From assembly GCF_011397635.1 (NCBI RefSeq), contig NC_064775.1, positions 18,582,954-18,646,953 of the forward strand: a stretch of 64,000 bases of DNA, given 5' to 3'. The notes under the pieces were generated by a model that made no database searches, was not told the origin of the DNA, and worked only from the letters and a program-made list of their open reading frames with translations. The position numbers were made by a program, and so were the translations under genes. Shown here piece after piece: positions 1 to 12,216 of this stretch. Source of the stretch: Epinephelus fuscoguttatus (Eukaryota > Chordata > Actinopteri > Perciformes > Serranidae). Numbering within the stretch: position 1 is the first letter of the stretch; each line of letters starts with the position of its first letter.

Positions 1-59
1 GAACACACACACAAAACATGCACGGAAACACAAACTTATATAAATTATGACAACAGTCA

Positions 60-201
60 CAGGACATAGTATAGTATGCCTAAAAAATGGCATGATACAA
101 TATGTCAAAAAAAAAGGTCATAGTATAGTATGTCAAAAAAAGTCATAGTATAATATGTCAAAAAAGTCATAGTATAGTCTGTCAAAAAAAGTCATGGTAT
201 A
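60..201. repeat. AT-rich minisatellite, left block
   Basis: Degenerate tandem units of about 22-26 bp built on the core GTCATAGTATAGTATGTC followed by a run of A. Units differ mainly in A-run length and in single substitutions such as GTATAA for GTATAG. The array continues after the LTR at 202-810, so this is one array split by an insertion. No coding potential. Confidence 0.92.
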
Positions 202-810
202 TGTTGGACTAAGAGTCTCATCCTACTCTCTAATGTGCTATGTGTGAGCTCAGTCCTGCGTGTTCTTTAATGAAGCAATAGGAGAAGATATTCGGTCTCA
301 GTTAATGTAGTTTATTAAGCAGTAAAGGAATAAAATTACAGAGCTCTGGGTCTCAACTTCACGTCCCTGACGAACAACAAAGGTGTGTCAGTTCACGAAG
401 TCTGACCTCCTGTCCTTTCCCTGACCCAGTATATTTGAGCGTAACAGAGTGTCATTGTGCACGCAAGGCGTTGTCCTCTTCTCATTGGCAGTTCCACTTC
501 CTCCTTCACCACACCACGCCCCTGCCTCATGTTAATCTGACTCAACACAACTCCCTACACGTGCTGTACCTTACTATCTGTACATCACTTTCTATTCTTT
601 TTACCATATATGAAACTAATTATCTAAGCATTGCGATATGTGCTCCTCAGACTTCATGTCTCTTCCTCTCCTGTACTTCTCCACTTCTGCAAAGCAAACA
701 CATTCAGATCAGCTGAAATCATCTCAGTATTCTCATTGTTCACATATCTAAAACTTATATAGTGAAACACAACTGATAGTAAAACACATAAAATCATTCT
801 ATTCCCAACA
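202..810 (-). mobile_element. Solo LTR of a retroelement, 609 bp
   Basis: The insert in the minisatellite starts TGTTGG and ends CCAACA, a perfect 6 bp inverted terminus of TG...CA type. It is flanked on both sides by TATA, a possible 4 bp target duplication, although the host array is itself rich in TATA. On the minus strand an AAATATA motif near 430-436 lies about 120 bp before an AATAAA at 311-316, which fits a U3-R-U5 order; an AATAAA also exists on the plus strand at 329-334, so orientation is an inference. No second LTR or internal region is present, which suggests recombination between two LTRs. Family not identified. Confidence 0.75.
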
Positions 811-2077
811 TATAGTATGTCAAAAAATGTCATGGTATAATATGTCAAAAAATATCATGGTATAATATGTCAAAAAAAGGTCATAGTATAGCATGTCAAA
901 AAAATGTCATGGTATAATATATCAAAAAAAGTCATAGCATAGTATGTCCAAAAAAAAGTTCATGGTATAATATTTCAAAAAAAGGTCATGGTATAATATG
1001 TCAAAAAAGTAATAGTAAGTCTGTCAAAAAAAGGTCATAGTATAGTATGTCATAAATAGGTCATAGTATAGTATGCTAAAAAATGTCACGGTACAATATG
1101 TCAAAAAAGGTCATAGTATAGTATAGTATGTCAAAAAAAAAGTCATAGTACAATATGTCAAAAAGTCATAGTATAGTATGTCAAAAAAGGTCATAGTATA
1201 GTATGTTAAAAAAATGTCATGGTACAATATGTCAAAAAAAAGGTCATACTATAATATGTCCAAAAAGTCATAGTATAGTATGTCAAAAAATGTCATGGTA
1301 CAATGTCAAAAAAAAAGGTCATAGTATAGTATAGTATGTCAAAAAAAGTCATAGTATAATATGTCAAAAAAGTCGTAGTACATCTGTCAAAAAAAGGTCA
1401 TAATTTAGCATGTCAAAAAAGGTCATAGTATAGTATAGTATGTCAAAAAAAACCGTCATAGTATAATATGTCAAAAAGGCATAGTATAGTATGTTAAAAA
1501 AATGTCATGGTACAATATGTCAAAAAAATGTCATAGTATAATATGTCAAAAAAGTCATAGTATAGTATGTCAAACAAGTCATAGTATAGTATGTCAAAAA
1601 AAGATCATAGTATAGTATGTCAAAAAAAAATGTCATAGTATATGTCAAAAAAGTCATAGTACGTCTGTCAAAAAAAGGTTATAGTTTAGTATGTCAAAAA
1701 AGTGTCATGGTATACTATTTCAAAAAAAGGCCATAGTATAGTATGTCAAAAAAGGTCATAGTATAGCACGTCAAAAAAATGTCATGGTATAACATATCAA
1801 AAAAAGTCAGCATATTATGTCAAAAAAAGGTCATAGTATAGCATGTTAAAAAAATGTCATGGTACAATGTCAAAAAAAAAAGGTCATAGTATAGTATGTG
1901 AAAAAAATGTCATGGTATGTCAAAAAAAGTTCATAGTATTGTCCGTCAAAAAAAGGTCAGAGTTTCGTAGGTCATAAAAAGGTCATAGTATAGCATGCCA
2001 AAAAATTGTCATGGTATAATATGTCCAAAAAAGTCATAGTATAGTATATCAAAAATATCATAGTATAATATGTCAAT
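811..2077. repeat. AT-rich minisatellite, right block
   Basis: Continuation of the array at 60-201, with roughly fifty units of 22-26 bp. Each has a GTCATAGTATA or GTCATGGTATAA core, then TATGTC and 5-9 A. Some units show local duplication of GTATA (for example near 1121 and 1331). It ends abruptly near 2077, where ordinary unique sequence begins. Confidence 0.92.
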
Positions 2078-3993
2078 CGTTGGTTCGACAATGATTTTCA
2101 GACTAGTTTTCAGTGTAACTTCAGTGATTAGAAGGAGCCCGTTTGTCCTCTCAGGTGTATCCGGTGCCAATCAGTGTGGCCTTAGAGCAACCTAGCTCTA
2201 AAGTAAAAAGAACGTTGGACATGTGATTTAATTAAGTTTGTAGGCAGAAAATAAAAACATTACAGAAATTAAACTTAATGTACAAAAGCTAATAAATAAA
2301 ACAATAACTACATGAACACTGGCGTTGCAATTATTTCCATCAGAACAAATGTTGTAGTCTCTGTTTATGTCTTTGTGTTTTTTCGTTTTTTCAGTGAAGA
2401 GTGCTATATCAAAATAATATAGGCCTAAACAAATTTGGCAAGAATGAACATAATAAAAAGAGAAAACTGTGTGTTATTCCTTTAAAATAAACTAAATTAA
2501 TAACACATTTTATAACATGAAGGAAAATCATGGCTTCTAGAGGGCTGCTTTTCTTTTCCAACAATATTTGATCCATAACAAAAATCTTATAAGAAAAATA
2601 ACATTCCTATTAACACAATTTATTTAGATTAATCAGCACATTCATGCATTGATATGTCTACGTCCATCAAATTAAAATGGAGGTTCTGCCTTTTATTGAC
2701 ATGTCGCCATGGTGAATCGTAGACTTGATGATGGCTTTTTTCATTCACTGCACGAGCTGAACTCAGACTGAACATATTCAGAGTTGACTGAACTGACTCT
2801 GGTCAGCTGTTCAGAAACCCAGAATTCAGGGTTAGTCAACTCACAGTTCAGGGTCAGACTCAGAGTTGAAACAGACCCCAGCTAAATGTACAAACCCCAG
2901 CTAAACATACAAACTTAAGATATAAACCTTCATTGATCCCAAGCTAAGACATTTGGTACATTGATCATTTTAGACATTCAGATTAAAACAAACATTTACA
3001 AATGTAGGAAAAGCATCTGCATTTAAGAAAAACATCAAATTCAAAATGAGCTTTTCACTAAAAAAGTTACTCTAAATGTGTCAGCACTATGTATTTCACA
3101 ATAAAATGTTTAATAACTTTTTGTAATCTACATTATTTTGACTTTATGAACACCAAAAAAGAAAAAGTACGGCAAAATATGACTTGTTGCAGAACATTCC
3201 CATACCCATCAACAAAACAAAACTAACAAATCTCTTCTGATGATTCAAGTGATAAATTTCATGTCATAACATCACACAATGTTTTGACAAAACAATGCAG
3301 TACAGTAGTGTCAGAATATGTCAGTCCAGTGATTGAACATCTATGTTTTCTACCTGAACTAAAATATTAAACCTTTGAGGAAAATGTACATTATTATACA
3401 CACACATAACTTTAGTGACACCATAATAGAATGATTTTAAAATAAACTACAGCATGCTAACCGCTAATGTAAATGATATTCAGCATAACATTTCTACTTT
3501 CGACTGAACTAAATAAACCAAAAATGTAAAATTTAGCAGTGAAATTTCTTCAAACAGGATTGACTGCTTCAGCAATAATCATAAATCATCATCCAAAACA
3601 CAACAAATACAGATTTACGGAGCATGTTAGCTCATTGTATAGCAATCTGGATGTATCAGCTTAAAGAGCAAGTTTGGTATTTTTCAACCTGGACCCCCTT
3701 TTTGGCTTTCAAAAATTAAGGTGCTATGGCCGACTGGTTACATTGGACCAGTTTCAAAAACTGTTGTTCCATCAGTCAAGGTTAAAAAATACAGTTAATA
3801 AAGTTACCTCTTAAATGAAAAAGGCTGATAAACAACAACAAAAACACAAATAATATCCTCACTTTCTCCTTAAGCATTACATGGTAATGAACAATTTGAC
3901 ATGTTTCACAGAAACAACCAGCATCTGCCTGGTTTTGGCAAATAATAATAAGATAGACTGGACTGTCTGACTGACAGCGTTTTTGAGCTTCAT
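2078..3993 (-). other. nfkbiz 3' flank, probably containing its 3' UTR
   Basis: AT-rich, non-coding sequence directly after the nfkbiz stop codon. The 3' UTR must lie here, but no single polyadenylation signal can be chosen: minus-strand AATAAA-type motifs occur at several places, for instance near 2620 and 2690. Around 2745-2880 is a patch of repeated CAGAGTTGA and GAACTCAG motifs, resembling a short decayed MITE. The rest shows nothing recognisable. Confidence 0.5.
3661..3795. repeat. Rearranged copy of a dispersed repeat (also at 18185 and 27150)
   Basis: Contains TTTCAACCTGGACCCC on the plus strand, followed by a stretch matching the same family in the opposite orientation (GGACCAGTTTCAAAAACTGTTGTTCC). 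Related copies lie at 18185-18320 (plus) and 27150-27300 (minus). The mixed orientation suggests a foldback or rearranged copy. Family name not known to me. Confidence 0.6.
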
Positions 3994-6900
3994 TTAAACA
4001 TGAAAATATTTTCCTTTCAGGATCTGCCGCACCTGGAAAACAAGACAGAACTCAAATCATCACTCAGTCTATCAAACTGATCGGGTAGATTCTCAGACAA
4101 CACAAACTATAATTTATAATCATTAATGTTTGTTGATAATGTGACTTATTTTGTTGGTTAATTGTCTCAATATTCTTGTATACTCAGGTTACAGTATGTT
4201 TTCAAATGTCTCACATTTCAGCATTACCTTTGTTGTAGTCATGAATTCACACAGCGTACCTTGTCACCGGTGGGTCCTTCAGGCACCAGCTGAGACGGCA
4301 TTTCATTTTCAAAGTTCCTGGTCCCAGGGTCCGCTCCTTTTCTCATCAGCAGCTTCACTGCTTCCACTTGACTTTTGTGATTTTGCAGAGAACTGACAAT
4401 GTGCAGGGCCGTGTTCCCACTGAATGTCTGCAACATACAGTTACACTTTATGTTACACAGCAGTGTGTGTGTTGCACTCATTTCACTTTGATTCTGTTAC
4501 GACAAAACAACTTACCTTAACATTTACGACTGACAGTGAAGATGGCAGGTCCAGGAAAATGTTAAGCAGCTCCACATTTGCCTCCTCGGAAGCTATGTGA
4601 AGACACGTCCGTCCGCTTTTTAGATCCTGCAGAAATGATATGTAATTTAGGGCTGAGAATGTGTTACTGATTTACCGTCCTTTATATCATATAAAACAAT
4701 GAATGCCAAAAGTTATTTCTTTTATATTACTGAAGTCTGCTGCTAAATTCAGCATCATGTTTTGCTCAGAACAGTTTATAATAACTCAGAAGTTTAAAAA
4801 ACTCTGTAAACTCATATGGACCAAAGTCAAATTCTCCCGATTAGTTTTAATAGTTACCTTTGTCCCACAGGAGGCACCCATGAGCAGCAGAGTTCTTATA
4901 CACTCCACATACATCTGTGTCTTCTGCACCAGCTCCTTTGCCATGTATGAGCAAAGATTCTCCAGACTCCTCTGCTCTTTAACAACAGCGTTGTGAGACA
5001 GGACTGCTGCATGCAGCGGGGTTAAACCTCCAGACAGAGAACAGCAGCATTTAATCACAAAGACACTTTACAGAAGCATCATAAATACCAGGTTTTAACA
5101 TAAATAAAACACACTCACCATCATAGTTGAACATTTCAATATCGATCAGCTGCCCACTGCCCATCAGGGTCCTCCAGATGCTCTGTGGGAAGAAGTTTAA
5201 ACAGAAATCAAGACAGTGTAGAAAGAAAAATATATTACAACACAAGGAACAATCTGGAATACATTGTTGTTGGAGTGATTTAGAAAAGTTTTCAGAGCAA
5301 AGAAGAGACAGAAACGTTTACCTTAGTGAGGAGGTGTGGTATAATGCTTTTTTTTTTTTTTTAACAGATTGGTTGTCACAGACCCTTTTGTGAGCCTGCA
5401 AGGTGTGGACACCCAGTGGAAATGAAATGAACTGCTGATTGTGAAAGTGTCATTGTTAGTGTGATCACTCTGCTGATGGAAGGCTGAGAGTATCAATGGC
5501 GTAAAGGAGTTACGATGGGCCCTAGTGCACGCTATCATGCGTCATAGTTGTAGAATAAGTATGTCATTTTGTTTTACAAAAATAAAAAAAGTTCTTCATT
5601 GAACACAGGCATATTTTCAAGGTGACAATCACTCACAAGGGCCCGTTCTCCACCCAACACATTGTTGGAGGGCCTACTCTCTCTGTGGGCCCCCACCTCA
5701 TGGGCTCTAGTGCAACTGTACTGACTGCACTGTTCTATATTTATGCCACTGTTAAGTATACTTTTTTTAATGTTATTTATTTTACTTTGTTTTATTTTTT
5801 AGATTTTAGTTTATTTCTTTATTTTGTTTTGTTTTGTTTTGTTTTTTGTTGTTTTCTTGGGAGTATGGGGATGGAAGAAAGGAATGAGGGATATGATGAC
5901 ACCCAGTGGTGATTGCTGAGCATTGCAGACTGCTCAAAAATTGAACTTCGAGTAATTAAGCCCACATAATATTCACTTATTCTGCTCAGCTGTAATCAAT
6001 GGCATCTTCATTTTATGTCAGTAAAAAATCAATTAAAATAACGATCCCTAAAATTCAACTTAACTTTGAGGTATTTTTTACTTAACAAGCAGTTTAGAGA
6101 GTAAAGAGAGTAAAAAGTATTACAAATTACATGAAACAAAAAAAACATTATAAACCCTGAAATGGATACAGTCATACACATGAATTTATTATTACTGTGA
6201 TTCTATTAAATTTTCTTTTAAAGATTTTTTCATTTGTTTCATTCACTGTCTCTTAATTGTTTTGGGGTTTGGCAGCACATGTTAAATGTCATACCAATGA
6301 AGCCTGTAATGGTACGCACGTATCGTATATGATTACAAAGTAAAAAGTATAAAGTAAAAATTGAATGACGGATGGAGGCCTTCAAAAAGGGAGTCAAAAT
6401 TAATGTTTTAGGTTTAAATCAAACACGCTGCATCAACATTTTAGTCGGTGCTACACTGATGTCGAATCAGTGACATTTGAACGTGACTTGTGTTGATGCA
6501 CTCACAGTTAAATCTTACCTGAAGACTGAGAAAATGTCCCTTCTCGGCACACAAGTGTAAAGGAGAACGACCCCACAGGTCACGAGTGTCGACTTGTGCT
6601 CCATGTTCCAATAGATCCTTGACTATTAAGTGGTGATTGGTGGCGGCTGCTATCTGAAGAGCTGTCTGTGTTCAAAGAGAAGGGTTTTACAACATGTTAG
6701 TCTCGTTACATGTGCGCTAATAATTGAGATGAAGAAGCTTGTTAAGAATTTGTACCTGGCCATTATGTTCTTTCACATCCACAGAGCCACACTGAGCCAT
6801 TTTTGTAGCAAGCACATAAGCCAGAGCCCGTTTACCTTGTGCCACTGCGATGTGGAGAGCTCTAACAGATGGAGAAGAAAAACAAAACAAATGAATGATG

Positions 6901-9900
6901 GAAAACATAAACAAATGATGTTTATGTATCAGTGTTTCGGTTTGCATTTGTTTTAACCATTTATCTGTTACTTTTAGCTCTAAACTTTATAATACATACG
7001 TGTCACCATCTGCATCTTGCATGCTCAGCGTCTCAGGAGACACTTCTCCAACCCTCTGTCCCTCTCTCTGTATCTGCCAGTCAAATAAAGTCTTCACTTC
7101 AGCAGTCGGAGCCGCTGGTCCCTGCAGAGCTTGATGTTGCATTTGTTGTGGAGGAATGTGTCCATTTTCAGGAGAAGCAGCAGGGACATGATTTGTAATA
7201 TCAAATATATTTCCTGGTCCTGGAGGGTCCCACTGGTGAGGACTCAGGTCACTGACAGGAGCTTCAGATTTTGGAGATTTGAATTTATGGACCGGGTAGA
7301 TTTCGTCCTGTGAGTGGTTCCATTTCTGAAAGAAAAATATTTCCAAGCATATTTTGAGCAAAACAAAACAAAACATCAACAGACATGCTCAACAAGGAGC
7401 AAGGAAAAGTGTGCACTTACATAATTCTTCCTACTTCTCAGTGTTCTTGCCTCATTTAAAAAGGAAATTGTCAACAACTTTCCCAAACTACTTTTTGGTT
7501 ATATGTGTAATGTGTATCCTCCTGAGACCCTGTGTCCTCATTAGAGGAAATTACATTTTTGGTTTTACTGGACCTTATATTTCATTCTGCTTAGACACTT
7601 TTGTGCCATCTAGTGGTAGTAAGACCACAATACACTCATCCATGTAAAAACAAGAAGGCAGCCATATCTGCCAAGTCAGTCTGCAGCTGATCCCAACACA
7701 AAAGTGAACAAGGTCCAAAACCTGATCACATTTTATGGTTGAAACTTGTTTATTTATGATGAATAATATTAGTAGTTTGATATGCCATACAAATTTGACC
7801 AATTTTAGCAACAATAACAAACTCCTTAGAAAGAACTCAGTTGAAGACATTGGGAATTAATCATTAGCTCAATGTAGGACATTGGGACTTTATTATCATT
7901 TATAGTGTTTATTTTCAGTATCAGGAAAGGCTCTCAAATAAAAGCATGTTTTAAGAAGGGACATTAAAGAGACCACCGATTTGGCTGACCTGATTCCCAT
8001 GGGCCTCTGGGACAGACAAAAGACCTCTGCCTGCAGGACCACACAGTACTTCCTGGTACGTATGGGGATATAGCTGGGAGAGAGACCATGAAGAGCCTTA
8101 AAAGTAATCAGTACAATCTTAAAATCTGAAACATACTGGGAGCGAGTGTAAAGGGACTGAAACTGGAGTGATGTGATCATGTCTCTTGGTAGCTGAACTC
8201 TGTACAGTCTGAGGTTGATTAATAGATTTTTGATTCAGGCAGGAAAAGAGGCTGTTGTAGTGACCCAGGCATGCAGAGATGAATGTGTGTAGTACTGTCT
8301 CTGTGTCTTTAAAAGTTAAAATGGATCAAAATTTTTAAATATTTCAAAGATGATAAAAACATGATTGCACAATCTTTGTCAAACCAGACTCCAAGATTTC
8401 CTGCAACAGGTTTGATATTATCCAACAGGGGACTGATGACAACAATCTCTGTTTTGTCTGAGTCAGCTGAAGAAATTGTTTTGCCATCCAGCTTTTAACA
8501 TCAGTGAGGCAGTCACTGAGCAAACACATCATCCCAGGGTCTGTGGATCTGAGGATGTTCACACTTCTATATCAACATTATCTATCTTCATTTGCACGTA
8601 TATGTATCAATTTTTCAATTTCCAAATAACATCATTTGTTTTTTGTCAAACCACCTTCTTGGTTTATTAATTTCTGTTGTGATCTCCGTCAAAAGCAGCT
8701 GTGAATCCTCTCCGGAGTATTAAATAGTGGGATCATTTTTAAAAACTTGACGTCATTAATATATAATAGAAACACTTTTATTTTACTAAAGCTTGACTGT
8801 AATGTGGCATAGTCTTTTTTTTTTTTTTTTTTACCCACCCACGTGTGCTGTAAATGATATGCATACTAAGAACCTGGACTTTGCTGCCTATCAGTGGAGT
8901 GAAGGAATGCTCTACTGCTTCCTCATACTGAACAAACTTTGTCTCTCCTTGTAAACTAAGCAAGACAGGCAACACACTCAAGAAGAAATTAACAGATAAA
9001 ACATGAGTAATAAGTTGATTGCAATATATTCTGTGAAATCCAAACCTTAGTATAAAACTTGAACTACACTTGTCTTGTCATGTTCTTGTACAAATACCGG
9101 TTTGACCTGTGACTCACCTCGCGTCTCATCAGCAGCAGCTCTTTCACTGTCTTCTTGTGCACAGCGTGGACGTACTCAGGCGGTCTGAGATCAGTGATAA
9201 AAAGGCCTGAGGGGGGGAAAGTGACAGTTAAACAATCGTAAATTTACATCATACATCAGAAGTAGTTGGCAAACACATGCGTGGGAGCTGACATCCTTTA
9301 CTTAAGTGACACCAAGTACACACACATACACTGTAAAAACAAAAATAAAAGTAAAAGTCCTGCATTCAAAATTGCTCTTAAGTAAAATAAAGTTCTCATA
9401 CCCTAGAAAAATGGAGAAGTGAGTGTTATAATATTATCAGCTTGTTAATACTTCCAAAATAAATTGGTGTTTAAATGAAATGTCAAGTCTTAAATAATTT
9501 ATCTGCAAAAGAAACAGTATTTCCCTCTGAAATGTAGTGGAGCTGATGTAAAAAAGTGGTGGCAAGCAAAGGTGTGGGCTTGAGTCACAAATTTAAGGAT
9601 TTTAGACTCGGCTTGACTTGTAGAAAAACTCCCGCCCGCTGCCTAACTTGCCAAAACAAAGATTTTAATGCTGCAACGTTTCAGTAAGTAGACTTTAATC
9701 AGGCAAACAGGTTTGTAACAAAGAGAAACCATCTTGAATAGGAGTGGCTGAGTGTTGAAATCAGTCACATTACTCACATGCAGTAGAAACCATTCACCAG
9801 TGGTTATCCATGACCAAAACATGGCCCAGATTGAATCATAAAAATACCTGGCATACACATCGACCATGAACTAACGTGGAGTGCTCAGATAGATAAGGTC

Positions 9901-12216
9901 TGCACTCGGGGTCAGACAGCGCTTACACTGCCTTTGCAGGCTGAGGGTCTTTGGAGTCAACCAGAAAGTGTCGCTCCTCTCCTACCATGCCATATAGAGC
10001 ATCCTGCAGTACAGCATCTCAGCCTGGTTTGGTGACCTAAGTGTCCAACTGAAGGCCCAGATCACATGGGAGTCAGGCAGCATGCCACAGTTCAGTCCAT
10101 CTTTGAGCAAACCATTATCAGACAGGCCCAGAAGATTCGATCAGACCCTGCCCACGTCCTCATCACAAGTACCAACTTCTCCCCTCAGGCAGACACTTTA
10201 GAGTCCCCCAGTGCAGGCTTTACCACCTTAAAAACTCTTTTGTCTCCTTGTCCATTTAAGCCTGCAATGGGAAGCTAACTGTAGCTTGACTAAATCAAAA
10301 AACTTTAACACCAATGACTCAAGACTTTGACATACCTCGACAATAATGTTGGAGTCACTGTTGATCGCCTGTGGACGTTGGGTTGCTTATCTACTAAGAG
10401 ACTAATTCAAGAAATACCTGGACTTGCTTAACGTCGTACGGGCTGCATGTCTGTTAAAGACTTTGATAAGGGGCTGGAAGACCACTGGGACACTGTCTGT
10501 ACACTTTTAAAACAGTAGCCTCCGGTTTAAAAGGCTAGTACACAATGGATCTATAGGATCCAAAACTTTACACATGTTACATCATGTCTTTCTTATCTGA
10601 TTTCCCATTGTTGTACAAATAAAGATACAACAACCTCCAACAAACCTGTTTTAACAAATAAATACAAATGTTTAAAAAGTATTCATGATTTAAAACTGTT
10701 GTTAAAACTGCATGACGTGGTAAAGAGCGCATTATGATTTGTTCAGGGCTCCAAACTCAAAGTTTAGGATTTGGAACTTGACTTGGGATTCGAGACTTAC
10801 TTGTGACATGCAAAACAATGACTTGGTGCATCTCTGGCAGCAAAAAAAATACCTTAAAAACTGTAATTTTAATTGTTGAACTTTGCATCAAGTTCCAGTG
10901 AATTAAACAGTGGTGGAAGAAGTACTCAGATCTAATACTTACCTGTACTAAAAGTACAGGTAAAAGTCCTGTATTCACAATTTACTTGAGTAAAAGTCCA
11001 AAAGTATCAGCTTCAAAGTAACAAAGGCAAAGTAGCCATGATGCAGAATGACCCACTTCAGAATAAGCTCAGCGAAATTTTAATCAGGAAGACTTTTTTT
11101 AGGCTACATCCATTCACAATTAACCCTCTATCTCACTCACACCTCTTCCTCCAATCAAATGTTGCCACGATCTCCTTCAGCTATTCATGTCGCTGCTGCC
11201 AAACTTTACATCTGTTCTCCTCTCTGCTCCTGTCAGCTGGCATTTTAGACAGAATCATTATACCCTCCTCCACCCCATTCACCTCCAGTCACCTTATCCA
11301 GAGCCCAGGATGAGCTCGTCAAAAGCCTGCTCCTCTTCACATCCAGATTCTCAGCTCCCTCTTCATCTCATCTGATCTCATTTCATCAACACCATCACCA
11401 CTTTTATGTAATGGTGCCTCGTAATTTATTGCCTCTGCTTTTAAAATCTTGTCTTTGGCATTTTCTATTCTTTTTTGTATTTATTTTTTCTTTTAAATAT
11501 CATCTATTTTAAATGTTAAATTTTAATTTTAAATTTAATTTATTTTTGTATTATTAATCTGAATTTGTTAAATTATCAAATAACTGAAATGGAGTAAAAA
11601 GTAAAATATTTTCCTCTGAGATGTGGTGGAGCGGAAGTATAAAGTAAACTACTAAGTATTCACTTAGTACAGTGAATGTACTTAGTTACTTTCCACCACT
11701 GATAGTAAATGAGTTGTCAGACTGCTGTTTGGCAGTCACACCGTCCTAAAAATTGGGATTAAAAGGGCATAAATTCAAAGTTCAGTGTGATTATTAACAT
11801 GTCAGGTAACACTGCTCAAAACAACAAGCAGATCCTCGTTGAGGATTCTGCTGTCGTAGTATTCCCACACACTTTGCTAAAAGGCCAACAGCTTAATATA
11901 AAAACTTTAAAGCTGGTGTTTAAAACAAGCACAGGGTCAAAGTCATGTTGTGACGTGCCCTCGAATGCCAGCAGTGGCGCAGATTAAACACACAGCACTT
12001 CCTGGTTCTCCTGAGTCTTGAAAACAATGCAAGTGGAATCAAATGTTCAGGAACAACAGGATTAGAGAGTGTGGTTTCAATTCCCCACATTGAAAGTGGT
12101 GAACGTGTGTATCCGATTACCAGTGATAAGAACTAACCTTTATTGTTGTGGTTGAAGCTGGTCTCCATGGGCAGAATCTGGCTCCTTCTGGTCTCGTTCC
12201 CTCTTTGATCCAACAT
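3994..12216 (-). CDS. nfkbiz: NF-kappaB inhibitor zeta (IkappaB-zeta), ten exons
   Basis: Coding exons from 5' to 3' on the minus strand: 12216-12138, 9206-9118, 7325-7000, 6861-6756, 6665-6519, 5182-5119, 5027-4858, 4626-4516, 4427-4260, 4032-3994 (stop TAA). Every junction has GT/AG and keeps phase, giving 432 residues. Residues 43-56 hold the conserved basic motif HKKTVKELLLMRRE. Residues 136-164 match the acidic segment before the ankyrin domain (KTLFDWQ, DADGDT). Ankyrin repeats run from about 165 to 408 (HIAVAQGKRAL, WGRSPLHLCAEKGH, GLTPLHAAVLSHNAVV, GRTCLHIASEEAN, GNTALHIV, LLMRKGADP). The tail LVPEGPTGDK-VRQILKGK is diagnostic for IkappaB-zeta against BCL3 or IkappaBNS. The protein acts in the nucleus with NF-kappaB p50 on secondary-response genes. 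The start is the first ATG after an in-frame stop, but an upstream exon is possible; human IkappaB-zeta is about 718 residues, so the activation region is much shorter here. Confidence 0.93.
5494..5751. mobile_element. Short non-autonomous hAT-like MITE in nfkbiz intron 5
   Basis: The left end CAATGGCGTAAA and the right end TTTATGCCACTG form imperfect inverted termini of the CAGTGGCGTA type found on many fish hAT elements. A GGGCCC/GGGCTCTAGTGCA motif appears in inverted form inside. The flanks GAGAGTAT and TTAAGTAT resemble a diverged 8 bp target duplication. It is 258 bp long with no coding capacity. Confidence 0.6.
7896..8562 (-). pseudogene. L2/CR1-like LINE 3' end remnant in nfkbiz intron 2
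   Basis: Minus-strand translation of 8562-8344 gives CLTDVKSWMAKQFLQL and then IVQSCFYHL, and 8180-7896 gives DFKIVLITFKALHGLSPSYI. These are the thumb and C-terminal signatures of fish L2/CR1-group reverse transcriptases, which normally read NWM..NFLQLN and FKILLITFKALHGLAPSYI. The two parts are in different frames and no endonuclease or palm domain is nearby. It is a 5'-truncated, frameshifted relic. Confidence 0.78.
9310..9570. repeat. Decayed hAT-MITE fragment (AGTAAAAGTCCTGCATTC type)
   Basis: Contains AAAAGTAAAAGTCCTGCATTC and a repeated ...AAGTAAAATAAAG... motif shared with the better preserved element at 10908-11701. The termini are lost. It lies in nfkbiz intron 1. Confidence 0.5.
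9885..10290 (+). pseudogene. LINE reverse transcriptase 3' fragment in nfkbiz intron 1
   Basis: Plus-strand translation reads LRVFGVNQKVSLLSYHAI, then a stop, then SILQYSISAWFGDLSVQLKAQI, and in another frame IFEQTIIRQAQKIRSDPAHVL. This pattern (LRSFGV...FYHAVIESILQYSI..WFG) is the C-terminal connection region of fish non-LTR retrotransposons of the CR1/L2 group. Stops and frameshifts show it is dead. The family differs from the fragment at 7896-8562. Confidence 0.72.
10908..11701. mobile_element. Non-autonomous hAT-like element with CAGTGGTGGAA ends
   Basis: Begins CAGTGGTGGAAGAAGTACTCAGAT and ends TTAGTTACTTTCCACCACTG, a clear inverted terminus. The subterminal parts are rich in AAGTA/TACTT motifs. 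The flanks GAATTAAA and ATAGTAAA are a weak 8 bp match. The 794 bp has no transposase; the middle is unrelated filler. It lies in nfkbiz intron 1. Related scraps sit at 9310-9570, 14950-15085 and 43325-43470. Confidence 0.72.

Noticed and set aside
60..2077. Possible CRISPR-like array because of regular short repeats
   Set aside because: There are no unique spacers; units are contiguous AT-rich minisatellite repeats in a vertebrate genome.
11787..11987. Small open frame between nfkbiz exons 1 and 2
   Set aside because: It is on the opposite strand to the gene, unlike any known protein, and has no splice or codon-usage support.
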